Assembly (NCBI RefSeq): GCF_003576645.1
Contig: NC_044927.1
Coordinates: 18,467,335-18,531,334 of the forward strand
From: Ipomoea triloba
Taxonomy: Eukaryota; Streptophyta; Magnoliopsida; Solanales; Convolvulaceae
DNA: 64,000 bases
Direction: 5' to 3'
The stretch's first letter is position 1. Each line of letters opens with the position of its first letter. A program made the position numbers and the translations under genes. The notes beneath the pieces were generated by a model. It saw only the letters and a program-made list of their open reading frames with translations. It was not told where the DNA came from and did no database searches. Shown here piece by piece: positions 11,063 through 21,950 of this stretch.

Positions 11063-11648
11063 GTGAGCAACAAGATACTCACTTGCAACTACTTTTAGTT
11101 GCAAAGATTTGTTGTTGGCTAAGCTTTATGCAGGAAATTTTTGTTGAAAATCATTTGAAAGCTTGCCAATGTGTGCTCATATGAATCCCCATGGTTATCC
11201 ACACCATGAAAGACAATTTTGGAGAGGTTTTCCACCCCAACCATATACGTACTACCCCCATTCTACCTATGCTTACCCTCCACCAACATATCACTAGCCA
11301 CTTCCAAATCCTTACACATTTCCACACCACTACTTACCACATCCATATCCTTATCCATCTTATATACATAACCATCACCCACCACCATATACACACCCAA
11401 TTCCACCACATCACGAAGATGACTCGTTGAGCTCTAAAGCTTTATTCCAAAATATTGAGAGCAAGCTTGTCCAAATGATGAAAAAAATCAATCCAAGCTA
11501 TACTCACGAGCCATATTCATTCCCCAATTCCCACCCAAACACCCACTACCCACCTCCATCACCATTTAATGAAGGAAACAATGCTTCACATTTCTTTGAA
11601 ACACCACCCTCCTCCCCATACCTTACCCACACCAATCCTTGTGATTAC
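11063..11648 (+). mobile_element. D': Athila-related element, fragment of leader and Pro/Tyr-rich gene
   Basis: The leader phrase CTCACTTGCAACTACTTTTA (11080) and following bases match D at 13118-13150. The fragment is cut on the left by copia I and on the right by the D LTR, which starts inside its gene. D' is therefore older than both. Confidence 0.75.
11169..11648 (+). pseudogene. Pro/Tyr/His-rich protein of D', truncated
   Basis: From the ATG at 11169 the frame is very rich in Pro, Tyr and His (for example YYPHSTYAYPPPTYH), has an in-frame TAG after about 42 residues, then a segment SLSSKALFQNIESKLVQMMK resembling SLSSIAESINNRLFQVMKEI of D. The frame ends on the TGA that begins the D LTR. 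No capsid or zinc-knuckle motif is present. Function unknown. Confidence 0.65.
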
Positions 11649-11867
11649 TGATAAGCACCAAGAATAGTATAATTTAAGGGTCAAAAGTAGGATAGAATAG
11701 GAAGTTTTGCCACCGGTTATGACAATCTCGTGCATTTTAAACTCAGATGTGATAAAAAACCTCTAACCCAATTTTTAAGAAAATTTTTGAAGTTGTTTCC
11801 GCAGATTGAAAAGGCATTCAAGGCCAAAACAGAGCAAAAAGCAAGGAAGCCACCAAAGCAGGAACCG

Positions 11868-11962
11868 TCCACGCGGTCAACCACGCGTGTGGGTGGCGTG
11901 GATCAATTTTAGTAGCCATCCACGCCCCTAACCATGCGTGGTGCTGGCGTGGTCTGGCCACA
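11868..11962 (+). promoter_or_regulatory. CGCG-palindrome cassette of D LTR
   Basis: Two arms with CCACGCGTGTGG- and CCATGCGTGG-type palindromes, each flanked by CCACGC and GCGTGG, joined by TAGTAGCCATCCACGC. It ends 35 bases before TATTTAAA. Confidence 0.7.
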
Positions 11963-11996
11963 GGGGACATTTCGGGATTTTTGGCTTCATGTTGCC

Positions 11997-12004
11997 TATT
12001 TAAA
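11997..12004 (+). promoter_or_regulatory. TATA box of D LTR
   Basis: TATTTAAA followed by CCCC, the same context as in LTRs of C, E and F. It is the likely core promoter; the start site would be about 30 bases downstream. Confidence 0.65.
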
Positions 12005-12956
12005 CCCCTTTTTCGGAAAGATGAAAGGGAGAGCAGCTAGAAAATAGTTTTAAATCTGAAGTTCTTTAGGGTTTTCTCCCCTCTTGGGGGAAAACTTCAT
12101 TTTCCTTAGAATAGATTCAAGAAACAAGCTAGAAGGATAGAAGTTTCAAGACAAAAATTTAATGGAACCATTCTCCATGGATGGTAACTCTTCTTTTCAA
12201 TATCTACTTTGCTTTCATGTTTGCTTTCTTTGAAACTTCCATTGCTTCTTTTTGTTTCCTTATTTTAATGATTGCTTAGATTAGATAGGGGATTGGTCGC
12301 CCCAAAACTAGCTATGTGGTTGAATTGTTGAAAATATTGCTTTAAAAATGTGAGCTTTATGTTCTTATATGTGAATACTTGTGTGGTTGATGTTTGATAT
12401 GTTTTGTGCCTAAGTGTGGCCACATTAGGTAGCAAACCCTATGAAAGTGAGTGTGTGCGCGATAGCGGCCACTCACGAGTCCAACTCATCCACATCCCCG
12501 CCCTTAGTCCGAAAGGAAGAGGTCCGGGAGGAGTGGTTGACAAGGTGTTTGACAAAATGCCCCAACCGAATGAGGATGTGGGAGTCCAAGTGTGACGCCA
12601 CTTGGTGAAGTGCCATAAACTCCCTAGTTGAATCCAAATCATTTGCTTGCAAAACCATTAGATAGTAGACCACATANTTGCAAAACCATTAGATAGTAGA
12701 CCACATAGGCTAGCCACGAGCCCCAATCTCCACTTTACCTTTTTCCAAACCCACCTTTTAAAACCTCAAAACCCTTGTACAAACTTATGCCTTATCATCC
12801 TCTGTTCCTAGTTAATTCTTACAACTCTTACCTCTTAACATCCTAAATGCCAATACCAATTCGCTCCAATTTGTCATCCTTGAGAGACACGACACTCGGA
12901 GACTTTTCCTCATTTTACCACCTACATCCACAACCACTAAAACTAAACCTTCAAAA

Positions 12957-12974
12957 TGTCGCCGTTGCTGGGAA
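12957..12974 (+). other. D primer-binding site (tRNA-Asp, degenerate)
   Basis: TGTCGCCGTTGCTGGGAA resembles the tRNA-Asp primer site TGGCGCCGTTGCCGGGGA seen in C and G, with four differences, three bases after the LTR end. The same sequence recurs in the second copy at 14361. Confidence 0.7.
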
Positions 12975-13210
12975 TGAAAAATGGTTTTTGAAATTTGTTG
13001 ACATTTTTGAAGTTAATTTTTAAGAGTTCTTGAATTGCTTTCTTTTTGTTTGTTTTGTTTTCTTATTCTTTTGTTGCTTGATTGGAGAAGTGAGCTTGAT
13101 TATCTTGATATTTTATTGCTCACTTGCAACTACTTTTAGTTGCAAAGAAATTGTTGTTCGTTAAGCTTTGCGCAGGAAATTTTCTATCATCAATCAATTG
13201 AAGCTTACAA

Positions 13211-13745
13211 ATGAGTGCTTATACGTATTCCCACCGTTACCCATACCGTGGAAGACCTTATGCAAGAAATATTGCACCTCAAATCTATGAACAACACCCA
13301 TATTACTATCCAAATCCTTATGTGTATCCACCACCACAACATACCTACTCACCATACCCGAACACACTACCTTATCCTAACCATGAACCATATCCATATG
13401 TTACCCCCTCTATGCTTTGTCATGAAAGAATTGAGAAACCAACATTTCGAAATGGAGAGGAATCATTGAGCTCTATAGCGGAGAGTATTAACAACCGACT
13501 TTTTCAAGTCATGAAGGAGATTGATCCGAATTATGAACCAGCGCTAAAGGCCGTAACTCCTATACATGTTGACCCTCCACACTGTTACAACCCTCCATCC
13601 AACTATGATCATGAGAAAATTTGGTATTCCAATTCTTACTACCCATCCCCACCACAATTTTATGAAGAATAAAATGATAGATATCTTTATGAAACACCGC
13701 CTTTCATTCAAAATTTCGCCCAACCTGTGCCTTATGAAAGACCAC
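13211..13745 (+). pseudogene. D Pro/Tyr-rich protein, first (probably spurious) copy
   Basis: Identical to 14615-15149; see that entry. It lies in the duplicated block between Ns and is probably not a separate locus. It is followed at 13746-14080 by the first 335 bases of the C LTR, which then breaks off at the N. Confidence 0.7.
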
Positions 13746-14614
13746 TGATAAGACTCCGAGATACCCTTATTTCAGGCACATTTTAGGGTGTTTTATCGCG
13801 TCTATAGCATCCTTATTTGGTAAATTATGTGCGTAAATGCTTGAAAATCACTAACTGATGCACAAAAGCCTTTTTTAGCTTAAAAGAAGTAAAACAGGAG
13901 CCCCGGGAGCAAATAGGACCAAAAGATGAGCTTAAAGAGCAAACTAGGCAGGAGCGGAGCCCTGGAGGACCAATCTGGAAGGCCACACGCGTGTGAGCAA
14001 GCGTGAAAACTTTCCAGAAGCTTCCCACGCACGCTCACACGCGTGTGAGAGGCGTGGAGACGGTGATGCGCGAATTTCAGNTTGCAAAACCATTAGATAG
14101 TAGACCACATAGGCTAGCCACGAGCCCCAATCTCCACTTTACCTTTTTCCAAACCCACCTTTTAAAACCTCAAAACCCTTGTACAAACTTATGCCTTATC
14201 ATCCTCTGTTCCTAGTTAATTCTTACAACTCTTACCTCTTAACATCCTAAATGCCAATACCAATTCGCTCCAATTTGTCATCCTTGAGAGACACGACACT
14301 CGGAGACTTTTCCTCATTTTACCACCTACATCCACAACCACTAAAACTAAACCTTCAAAATGTCGCCGTTGCTGGGAATGAAAAATGGTTTTTGAAATTT
14401 GTTGACATTTTTGAAGTTAATTTTTAAGAGTTCTTGAATTGCTTTCTTTTTGTTTGTTTTGTTTTCTTATTCTTTTGTTGCTTGATTGGAGAAGTGAGCT
14501 TGATTATCTTGATATTTTATTGCTCACTTGCAACTACTTTTAGTTGCAAAGAAATTGTTGTTCGTTAAGCTTTGCGCAGGAAATTTTCTATCATCAATCA
14601 ATTGAAGCTTACAA

Positions 14615-15149
14615 ATGAGTGCTTATACGTATTCCCACCGTTACCCATACCGTGGAAGACCTTATGCAAGAAATATTGCACCTCAAATCTATGAACAACA
14701 CCCATATTACTATCCAAATCCTTATGTGTATCCACCACCACAACATACCTACTCACCATACCCGAACACACTACCTTATCCTAACCATGAACCATATCCA
14801 TATGTTACCCCCTCTATGCTTTGTCATGAAAGAATTGAGAAACCAACATTTCGAAATGGAGAGGAATCATTGAGCTCTATAGCGGAGAGTATTAACAACC
14901 GACTTTTTCAAGTCATGAAGGAGATTGATCCGAATTATGAACCAGCGCTAAAGGCCGTAACTCCTATACATGTTGACCCTCCACACTGTTACAACCCTCC
15001 ATCCAACTATGATCATGAGAAAATTTGGTATTCCAATTCTTACTACCCATCCCCACCACAATTTTATGAAGAATAAAATGATAGATATCTTTATGAAACA
15101 CCGCCTTTCATTCAAAATTTCGCCCAACCTGTGCCTTATGAAAGACCAC
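14615..15149 (+). pseudogene. D Pro/Tyr-rich protein, N-terminal part
   Basis: The ATG at 14615 opens a 153-codon frame: about 75 residues rich in Pro and Tyr (HPYYYPNPYVYPPPQH), then a short possibly helical segment (SLSSIAESINNRLFQVMKEI) and another Pro/Tyr stretch. A TAA at 15074 interrupts it, but the frame continues to 15149 where the C LTR begins, and it resumes in the same frame after C at 20932. It occupies the place of gag after the primer site but has no capsid or zinc-knuckle motif. G (44636) and D' (11169) carry similar proteins. Function unknown; structural or RNA-binding roles are possible. Confidence 0.65.
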
Positions 15150-16472
15150 TGATAAGACTCCGAGATACCCTTATTTCAGGCACATTTTAGGGTGTTTTAT
15201 CGCGTCTATAGCATCCTTATTTGGTAAATTATGTGCGTAAATGCTTGAAAATCACTAACTGATGCACAAAAGCCTTTTTTAGCTTAAAAGAAGTAAAACA
15301 GGAGCCCCGGGAGCAAATAGGACCAAAAGATGAGCTTAAAGAGCAAACTAGGCAGGAGCGGAGCCCTGGAGGACCAATCTGGAAGGCCACACGCGTGTGA
15401 GCAAGCGTGAAAACTTTCCAGAAGCTTCCCACGCACGCTCACACGCGTGTGAGAGGCGTGGAGACGGTGATGCGCGAATTTCAGCTAGGGTTGTCATTTC
15501 GGAGACTATTTAAACCCCTTTGATGAAATTTCAGAGGAGGATTCCAGAATTTTAGTTTTCCCTTTTCTTAGTTTTTCTTTTGGAGAACTTTACCCATTTT
15601 TCTTAGTTTTTAGATTAGAACAATCTCAATTGTAGAAGACAACAAGCTTGGATTGAAGATCTTCTTCTTTCTAGGTGATCTCTATTTCATTTCTATAATT
15701 TTAGCTATCTTGTTCTTGGATTAAAGTAGGTTTTGCTTGCATTTCATATCATGAGTAGCTAATTTAGTCTAGGGATTTGGATTGTGTGATTGAATATTGT
15801 TTGTGTGATGATCTTATCTCTATATCTTGGATCTATGAGTTTGTGTTGATGGATTATCTATTCTTGTCTTTTGATTGTTGTTTTGATGAGATCTTGTTTG
15901 GATTTGGCCAATCTAGATGAGAGATTGAGCTCTTGATTCTTTCATGTCTTTGATTAGAGTTAGAATTTGAAGCTTTACACAATCAAAGTTCCTATGGACT
16001 TCTTAAGAATAGTAGGATAGTGTGTAGCTTAAGTGTTTGATAAAATTCCTCTTAGAACTTTGGATGCTTGAAGGCATTCCTAAGTCAAAGAAGCCTTAGT
16101 ACACAAGGTGGAAAAGGACTAAGACAACACACTCTTGAATAGACAATATCCTAGCAATCCAAATCCATAACCTTAGACACTCACTATGCAATATTCATGA
16201 ACACTATCCAATCCCTACCCCTTTTACTTATTTACAAAATCACTTTTATTTTACTACTCTCTTGCACTCATACCAACCAATGAACTACTCTCACTCACAA
16301 ATCACCATTTACCACACTCGAGTCTTATGCATGATACAATCAAGTAAAATCCCGAATGTTTGACACACCTCCACGTCCCTCCTTCGAGACCGACACTCGG
16401 GGAGTCACAGACTTTCCTTTTTATCATACAAATATCTTTTGACATTTCACCCTATGCACGCAAGAGCTGTCA
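15150..16472 (+). repeat. C 5' LTR, 1323 bp
   Basis: Starts TGATAAGACTCC, ends GAGCTGTCA. Contains the CGCG cassette (15389-15466), TATTTAAA (15507), GTGTTTGATAAAATTCC (16033) and CGACACTCGGGGAGT (16390). The 3' LTR matches closely, so the insertion is relatively young. Confidence 0.9.
15389..15466 (+). promoter_or_regulatory. CGCG cassette and TATA of C LTR
   Basis: CCACACGCGTGTGAG, a spacer with TTCCAGAAGCTTCCCACGC, then CTCACACGCGTGTGAG and GGCGTGG. TATTTAAA follows 41 bases later at 15507-15514. Confidence 0.7.
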
Positions 16473-16475
16473 AAA

Positions 16476-16493
16476 TGGCGCCGTTGCCGGGGA
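16476..16493 (+). other. C primer-binding site (tRNA-Asp)
   Basis: TGGCGCCGTTGCCGGGGA, complementary to the 3' end of plant tRNA-Asp, three bases after the LTR end. It is the usual Athila primer. Confidence 0.93.
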
Positions 16494-16670
16494 GGGCAAT
16501 AGGTTGTCATATGTTTTTGTTTACTTTGATTGCATGAATGCTAGATTTGAGAAATGTTAATCCATTCCACTTAATTTTGTTTTATTTTTACTTGTTTTTG
16601 CTACTAACCCAATTGACTACTTCTAGTCAATTGTGGAAATTTTCGTTTCGTTGATAATTTTATTAGGTGA

Positions 16671-18505
16671 ATGTACACGAGAGCAAAAGGAAACCAAGGT
16701 TTACTACCCTACATTCCTGAAATTAATAGAGCAACTAGAAGGAAAAATACCCAAGGATCACTAATGGCTTCATCAAGCGCAACAAGAAATCCACAAGGAA
16801 GAGGCACAACAGTACCAAATCCACCCCTAGTTCCAGTTAACCCACAAGTATCGATTAACCATGAAGAACCAATCATTGAAGAACCACAAGCTATCAGAGC
16901 AAACAACCAAGAGAACATTCGTGAAGAGGAATATTATGGAAATCCGCAAGAACCACAAAGATCAATTGCAGATTACATGACTCCGGATTTTAACATGCAC
17001 AACTCAATCTATGTACCTCCAATGGAGAACGTCAACTTTCACGTGCATCCAACTATTCTCACACTGGTTCAAAATAGTCAATATTGGGGATTACCATCTG
17101 AAGATCCCAACGCACACATCACAAGGTTTATACGAGCATGTGGGATGTACAGACAAGAAGGCGTTAGCGAGGAAATAGTTCGACTCAAATTATTCCTATT
17201 TTCAGTTATAGGAGAGGCAGCACGATGGTTGGAAAGCCAAGACGACAATCATTTCAGAACGTGGCAACAGTTGCATCGTGAATTCATGAACGAGTTCTTT
17301 CCCTTTACAAAAACTATGAGGATTAGAAGGTTGATACAAGAATTCAAACAAGGAAGACTTGAAAGTTTGGGAGAGGCTTGGCGAAGATTTAAAGTTCTTA
17401 AAAGGCAATGCCCACAAGATCTGATGCACCCATGGGATATGATTAGCTCATTCTATGGAGGGTTGACGGATGAAGGAAAGATGTCACTTGACTCATCCTC
17501 CAGCGGTGCCTTTGTCTCCCTAGCTTTGCAAGAGGCTGAGAACTAATCGAGAGAATATCTTAAAACACATCCTGTTGGCATGAACGAAGAGGAGATCATG
17601 GACGAATTTATGAAGTTGATAATCGAATGGCAAGTGAGGCCAAAATCGAAGCAATGAATCACGAAATCATGGCAAGTGAGGCCAAAATCGAAGCAATGAA
17701 TCACGAAATCAAAAAGAGTGAGGCCAAAATCGAAGCAATGAATCACGAAATCAAAAAGCTAGAGGCCAAAATCGAAGCAATGAATCACGAAATCAAAAAG
17801 CTACAAGCTATGGTAGAAGCAATGAATCACGAAATCAAAAAGCTACAAGCTATGGTAGAAAAAATGAATCACGAAATCAAAAAGCTACAAGCTATGGTAG
17901 AAAAAATGGAAGGAAAGCCCAAGCCTTGCATGGCATTGGCACTTTATTGTAATATCTGTGGAGAACCTCATGACACCAATATTTGCACTTCTACGTCTGC
18001 ATCTGAACAAGTTGAGGCGGTAGATTATCAAAGGAACTCCAACTTCAATGCTTATGGACAAAACCAAAGATCAAACAACAATTGTAAACAGGGAGAGGGT
18101 TGGAACAATAGCCACAATGACGGATATCAAGCGCAAAGACAATACAACTATGGACACAAGCCTGCATATGGACAAAATAACAAGAGCAGACTGATGTATA
18201 ATCAAAACCAAGGAAATGGAAATCAAATGACCCAGTTCAGGCCACAATACGACTCTCAACTTGATTTTACTCAACAAATGAGGGATGACATCCGTGAAGT
18301 AGATGAAAGACTTACAAGGACGATCATGGAACTGAAAAATGATCGGGCAAATCTGAAACAAGAGATTACTCAAGAGATTAGACAAGAAATTTCTAGTCTT
18401 CGACAAGAGTCTAAGGCCACGCTTAAGACAATTGAGAATCAAATTTCTCAAATGTTTAAGATGATGTCAGATCGCCACTACGGACAACTCCCGAGTAATA
18501 CTTAA
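16671..18505 (+). pseudogene. C gag: capsid, expanded coiled coil, zinc knuckle
   Basis: The ATG at 16671 (TRAKGNQGLLPYIPE) opens 291 codons containing the retrotransposon gag domain: ITRFIRACGMY, GEAARWLESQ, TWQQLHREFMNEFFP, RRFKVLKRQCPQDLMHPW and SFYGGL. A small frameshift with TAA near 17546 separates it from 17627-18505, which has a six- to seven-fold 14-residue coiled-coil repeat (SEAKIEAMNHEI), the zinc knuckle CNICGEPHDTNIC (a C-x2-C-x3-H-x4-C pattern common in Athila), an Asn/Gln/Tyr-rich linker and a helical segment with ELKNDRANLKQEITQEI. A TAA at 18503 separates it from the protease frame. Gag would form the virus-like particle and bind genomic RNA. Confidence 0.88.
17627..17900 (+). 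repeat. 42-bp coding tandem repeat in C gag, six to seven copies
   Basis: CAAAATCGAAGCAATGAATC recurs at 17641, 17683, 17725 and 17767, and diverged copies continue to about 17900, all 42 bases apart. E and F have only one to two units here (compare E at 31780-31840). Each unit encodes 14 residues, four heptad turns of a coiled coil being 28. Confidence 0.92.
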
Positions 18506-19467
18506 AACAATCCGAAAGAGAGAGTCAACGCCATTGATGCCAAAGAAGAAACTCATGTGAAGTGTGATCCAATGGATGCTATCTGTGGAACATGTCAATG
18601 TAAGGTAGATGACCAAAGAAATAAGACTACCTCTTGTAGTCCAAATCTTGAATTGAAGAATGCGAACAGCTCGTGCATCATGTCAATGAAAGAACACAAG
18701 GAGAAAACCACTTCGGAAGAATGCCCGAAAGAAACGGAGCTACTACGAGACAACATCAAAAGTTCAAAAGAGAAAGAAACAGCTCGAGAAGGTACAATTA
18801 AAGCTTTTATTCGAAAATTTTTCAATAGCAAAGAATGCCGTGAGATGTTTGAGAATGACATTTGTGATAATTTTACCTGTTTAAGCCAAGAATCTTCAGC
18901 TTGTTTAACTGAGGGAAACCCCAGAAAGAAGGGTGACCCGGGAGCTTTATTGATTCCTTGTTCTATACAGAACATAGAACCTAGAAATGCTCTTGCTGAT
19001 CTTGGTGCTTCTATTAATGTCATGTCTTCAAATCTTTTTGAAAAACTGAACTTACCACGTCTGAAACCGACGAGGCTGACTCTACGTTTAGCTGACGGAA
19101 CCACACGGTATCCTGAAGGCTTAGCGGAAGATGTTCTAGTAAGAATAGGAAAGTTTCTTGTGCCTGTCGATTTTATTGTTTGTAAGATGGGTGATGATGA
19201 TCCCCATGAATCCTTAATTCTTGGAAGACCATTTCTGGCTACTTGTCGTGCACGAATAGATATTAGTTCAGGTGAAATTACCCTGTGATTCGAGGGACAA
19301 GCCACAAATGACGACAAGGAAAAAGCAAAAGAAGGAACTGATGACGATGAAAGGGCAAAGGTCAAATCAAAGGTGAAACCAAAACCGAAGCGGAAGAATG
19401 ATAAGCTTACCTGGAAGAACACGTGGGTACCAAAATGCTTTCTACCCACTACCAAGGAATATGGTTG
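18506..19467 (+). pseudogene. C Athila-type protease and C-terminal extension
   Basis: The frame continues from gag after the stop at 18503 and holds GTIKAFIRKFF, CDNFTCLSQESSACL, then the retropepsin-like core ALADLGASINVMSSNLFEKL, VDFIVCKMG and LILGRPFLAT. Athila proteases have D-L-G-A in place of D-S/T-G, so this is not a defect of this copy. A TGA at 19286 interrupts it; a basic tail follows to KCFLPTTKEYG and stop at 19465-19467. E and F end with the same KCFLPTTKEYG and stop, with no RT downstream. Confidence 0.85.
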
Positions 19468-19488
19468 AATTTCAACCGAGGAATGATG

Positions 19489-19537
19489 CGTCTAGCCAAT
19501 GACGTAAACCGTGGCGCTACTTGGGAGGCAACCCAAG
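19489..19537 (+). other. Double hairpin after C protease
   Basis: CGTCTAGCCAATGACG (four-base stem CGTC/GACG) at 19489-19504, then TTGGGAGGCAACCCAA (five-base stem TTGGG/CCCAA) at 19521-19536. It starts 21 bases after the stop codon. Five other copies occur in the window. Confidence 0.75.
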
Positions 19538-19804
19538 GTTTTAATAATATGCTTTACATTATTTCTATGCTTTAGTTTTTAATGTTTTTGTTCTAATAAA
19601 TTACTACAATCAAATGGAACCATATTTTGAGGACTAACTTGTAGGAGTTGGGACTAAAAATTGCTTTGGAAAGGCTAAATTTGGACATAGGTATGGAAGG
19701 CAAGGCCAAAAATCGGAATAAAACAATGCAGTGGACCTACACGAGGCTCACACGTGTGTAGCCGTGTGTGGGAACGAGGCAGTAGCCTCCCACGCACGCT
19801 CACA
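19538..19804 (+). promoter_or_regulatory. C non-coding spacer with internal CGCG-type cassette
   Basis: After a T-rich stretch, bases 19737-19803 carry a diverged cassette (CTCACACGTGTGTAGCC, GTGTGTGGGAACG, CAGTAGCCTCCCACGC). In E the equivalent cassette lies before the ORF-1 gene; in C it is joined directly to LTR sequence at about 19805. Confidence 0.6.
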
Positions 19805-20931
19805 CGCTCACAAGAGCGGAGCCTCGGAGGACCAATCTGGAAGGCCACACGCGTGTGAGCAAGCGTGAAAACTTTCTAGAAGCTTCCCACACACGCTCAC
19901 ACGCGTATGAGAGGCGTGGAGACGGTGATGCGCGAATTTCAGCTAGAGTTGTCATTTCGGAGACCATTTAAACCCCTTTGATGAAATTTCAGAGGAGGAT
20001 TCCAGAATTTTAGTTTTCCCTTTTCTTAGTTTTTTCTTTGGAGAACTTTCTCCATTTTTTCTTAGTTTTTAGATTAGAACAATCTCCATTGTAGAAGAGA
20101 ACAAGCTTGGATTGAAGATCTTCTTCTTTCTAGGTGATCTCTATTTCATTTCTATAATTTTAGCTATCTTGTTCTTGGATTAAAGTAGGTTTTGCTTGCA
20201 TTTCATATCATGAGTAGCTAATTTAGTCTAGGGATTTGGATTGTGTGATTGAATATTGTTTGTGTGATGATCTTATCTCTATATCTTGGATCTATGAGTT
20301 TGTGTTGATGGATTATCTATTCTTGTCTTTTGATTGTTGTTTTGATGAGATCTTGTTTGGATTTGGCCAATCTAGATGAGAGATTGAGCTCTTGACTCTT
20401 TCATGTCTTTGATTAGAGCTAGGATTTGAAGCTTTACACAATCAAAGTTCCTATGGACTTCTTAAGAATAGTAGGATAGTGTGTAGCTTAAGTGTTTGAT
20501 AAAATTCCTCTTAGAACTTTGGATGCTTGAAGGCATTCCTAAGTCAAAGAAGCCTTAGTACACAAGGTGGAAAAGGACTAAGACAACACACTCTTGAATA
20601 GACAATATCCTAGCAATCCTAATCCATAACCTTAGACACTCACTATGCAATATTCATGAACACTATCAAATCCCTACCCCTTTTACTTATTTACAAAATC
20701 ACTTTTATTTTACTACTCTCTTGCACTCAAACCAACCAATGAACTACTCTCACTCACAAATCACCATTTACCACACTCGAGTCTTATGCATGATACAATC
20801 AAGTAAACTCCCGAATGTTTGACACACCTCCACGTCTCTCCTTCGAGACCGACACTCGGGGAGTCACAGACTTTCCATTTTATCATACAAATATCTTTTG
20901 ACATTTCACCCTATGCACGCAAGAGCTATCA
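19805..20931 (+). repeat. C 3' LTR, lacking about its first 200 bases
   Basis: From AGAGCGGAGCC onward it matches 15356-16472, including cassette, TATA and U5 motifs, and ends GAGCTATCA. No purine tract precedes it, which shows that the normal 3' junction was deleted. Confidence 0.88.
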
Positions 20932-21941
20932 ACAACCTTGTGAGTACCTTCCGCCGGTCAATGATGAGATCAAAATCTTAAAGGACAAATTAGAAATGTT
21001 CATACAAATGGCCAAGAAGGACACGATCAACTTAAGGAATGAAATTAGAAGCGAAATGAAGGAACATCTTGTCACTCTTCAAGAGGAAGGACTTCCATTA
21101 GACGAGATTGAGACTAAGATGCTATCTATGTCGGAAGAGTTCATAAAGAAAATGCTACCACGGGTTAACAACCCATTCACAGATGACCCCCCCGACGATA
21201 GGAACCGATCCGAGAAGAAATGGCGAGATGGAAAGGAGGATTGACGATGAAAAGGTGAGTGTAGAAGAACCCACGGAACTCGACACCCCGGTGCTTCAAG
21301 AAATTTCAACTCTTGAGTTGAACACACAACAACGGGAAGAGATTGAGAGTGAAGACGATGATAACATTGAGCTTGTGTGGGAAGATGAAAAGCCCATGCA
21401 AGGTAATATTCTTGACCTTTCTTACACATCTATTCTTGCAAATACCTTCACTACAACTCTTATTGAGAATACTTATGATATTTATGAGGATGACTCCTTT
21501 ATGATTTATAATGATAATCTTGATGAGTGTGATAAAGCTTCTTTTTACTCTTGGGAGTGTGATTCCTTAGAATTTTGTGATAATTATTTGGGGAGTGAGG
21601 ATAACCAGTCTTACTATTCTTGTGAAAGTGAGTTTTATGAATTTGATAATTCTAAGGATGATGTAGACACTTTAGATAGACTATATGGTGGAACGTTTGT
21701 TCATTGGAATGTTTTTAACGATAAATTTTTAGGAGATGGAATATATGAGAAGGAGAGAGAAAAAGGGCAAGCTATCCTTGAACGATTTGGGGTAGTATCC
21801 CATGCTTACTTATCGATAGAATTTGTTCTCTCCTCCTTAGCTTATGAATTCAATGACATGCCCCACCTTCGGGCGTACCTTGAAGCTAAAGTTCATGTGA
21901 CGCTTGGTAAGGTCCCTAAATTGGTGTGTCTCGAAGGATAG
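20932..21941 (+). pseudogene. D gag-position protein, C-terminal part: helical then acidic Tyr-rich domain
   Basis: This continues the D gene interrupted at 15149. First come about 100 residues of helix-rich sequence (DEIKILKDKLEMFIQMAKK, LRNEIRSEMKEHLVTL). The frame then shifts around the C-run at 21187-21193 to a second frame ending at the TAG 21939. That part is strikingly acidic and rich in Asp, Tyr, Ser and Cys (YDIYEDDSFMIYNDNLDECD, FYSWECDSLEFCDNYLGSED, SYYSCESEFYEFDNSKDD), followed by a more ordinary segment (AILERFGVVSHAYLSIEFVL). No protease, zinc knuckle or other family is recognised. Function unknown. Confidence 0.6.
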
Positions 21942-21950
21942 TGCACACCA

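Larger units (their letters stand above)
11649..12953 (+). repeat. D 5' LTR
   Basis: Starts TGATAAGCACC and ends CCTTCA just before the primer site. It contains the CGCG cassette (11868-11962), TATTTAAA (11997), the U5 motif GTGTTTGACAAAAT (12544) and CGACACTCGG (12890). An N at 12677, with the same 30 bases on both sides, adds an artificial 31 bases. Confidence 0.8.
12678..15484 (+). repeat. Perfect 1403-bp direct repeat between Ns (likely assembly error)
   Basis: 12678-14080 and 14082-15484 appear identical, offset 1404. N at 12677 and at 14081 precede each copy, and the 30 bases before the first N repeat the first 30 bases after it. The copy boundaries fall at arbitrary points (middle of the D LTR and middle of the C LTR), not at element ends. 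Confidence 0.92.
15150..20931 (+). mobile_element. C: Athila-type gag-protease element, pol-less
   Basis: 5' LTR, tRNA-Asp primer site, gag, protease, double hairpin, internal CGCG cassette and a 3' LTR lacking about its first 200 bases. Flanks ACCAC (15145-15149) and ACAAC (20932-20936) look like a 5-bp target duplication with one change. Its sequence is close to E and F, but the ORF-1 gene and 3' UTR are absent, apparently by a deletion ending beside the cassette. It is inserted in the Pro/Tyr-rich gene of D. Confidence 0.85.

Noticed and set aside
16476..16493. tRNA gene fragments
   Set aside because: These 12-18 base matches to tRNA 3' ends are primer-binding sites directly after LTRs; no cloverleaf or A/B boxes are present.
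18595..19455. 286-codon minus-strand ORF opposite C protease
   Set aside because: Antisense to the conserved protease frame; similar antisense ORFs occur over E and F for the same reason.
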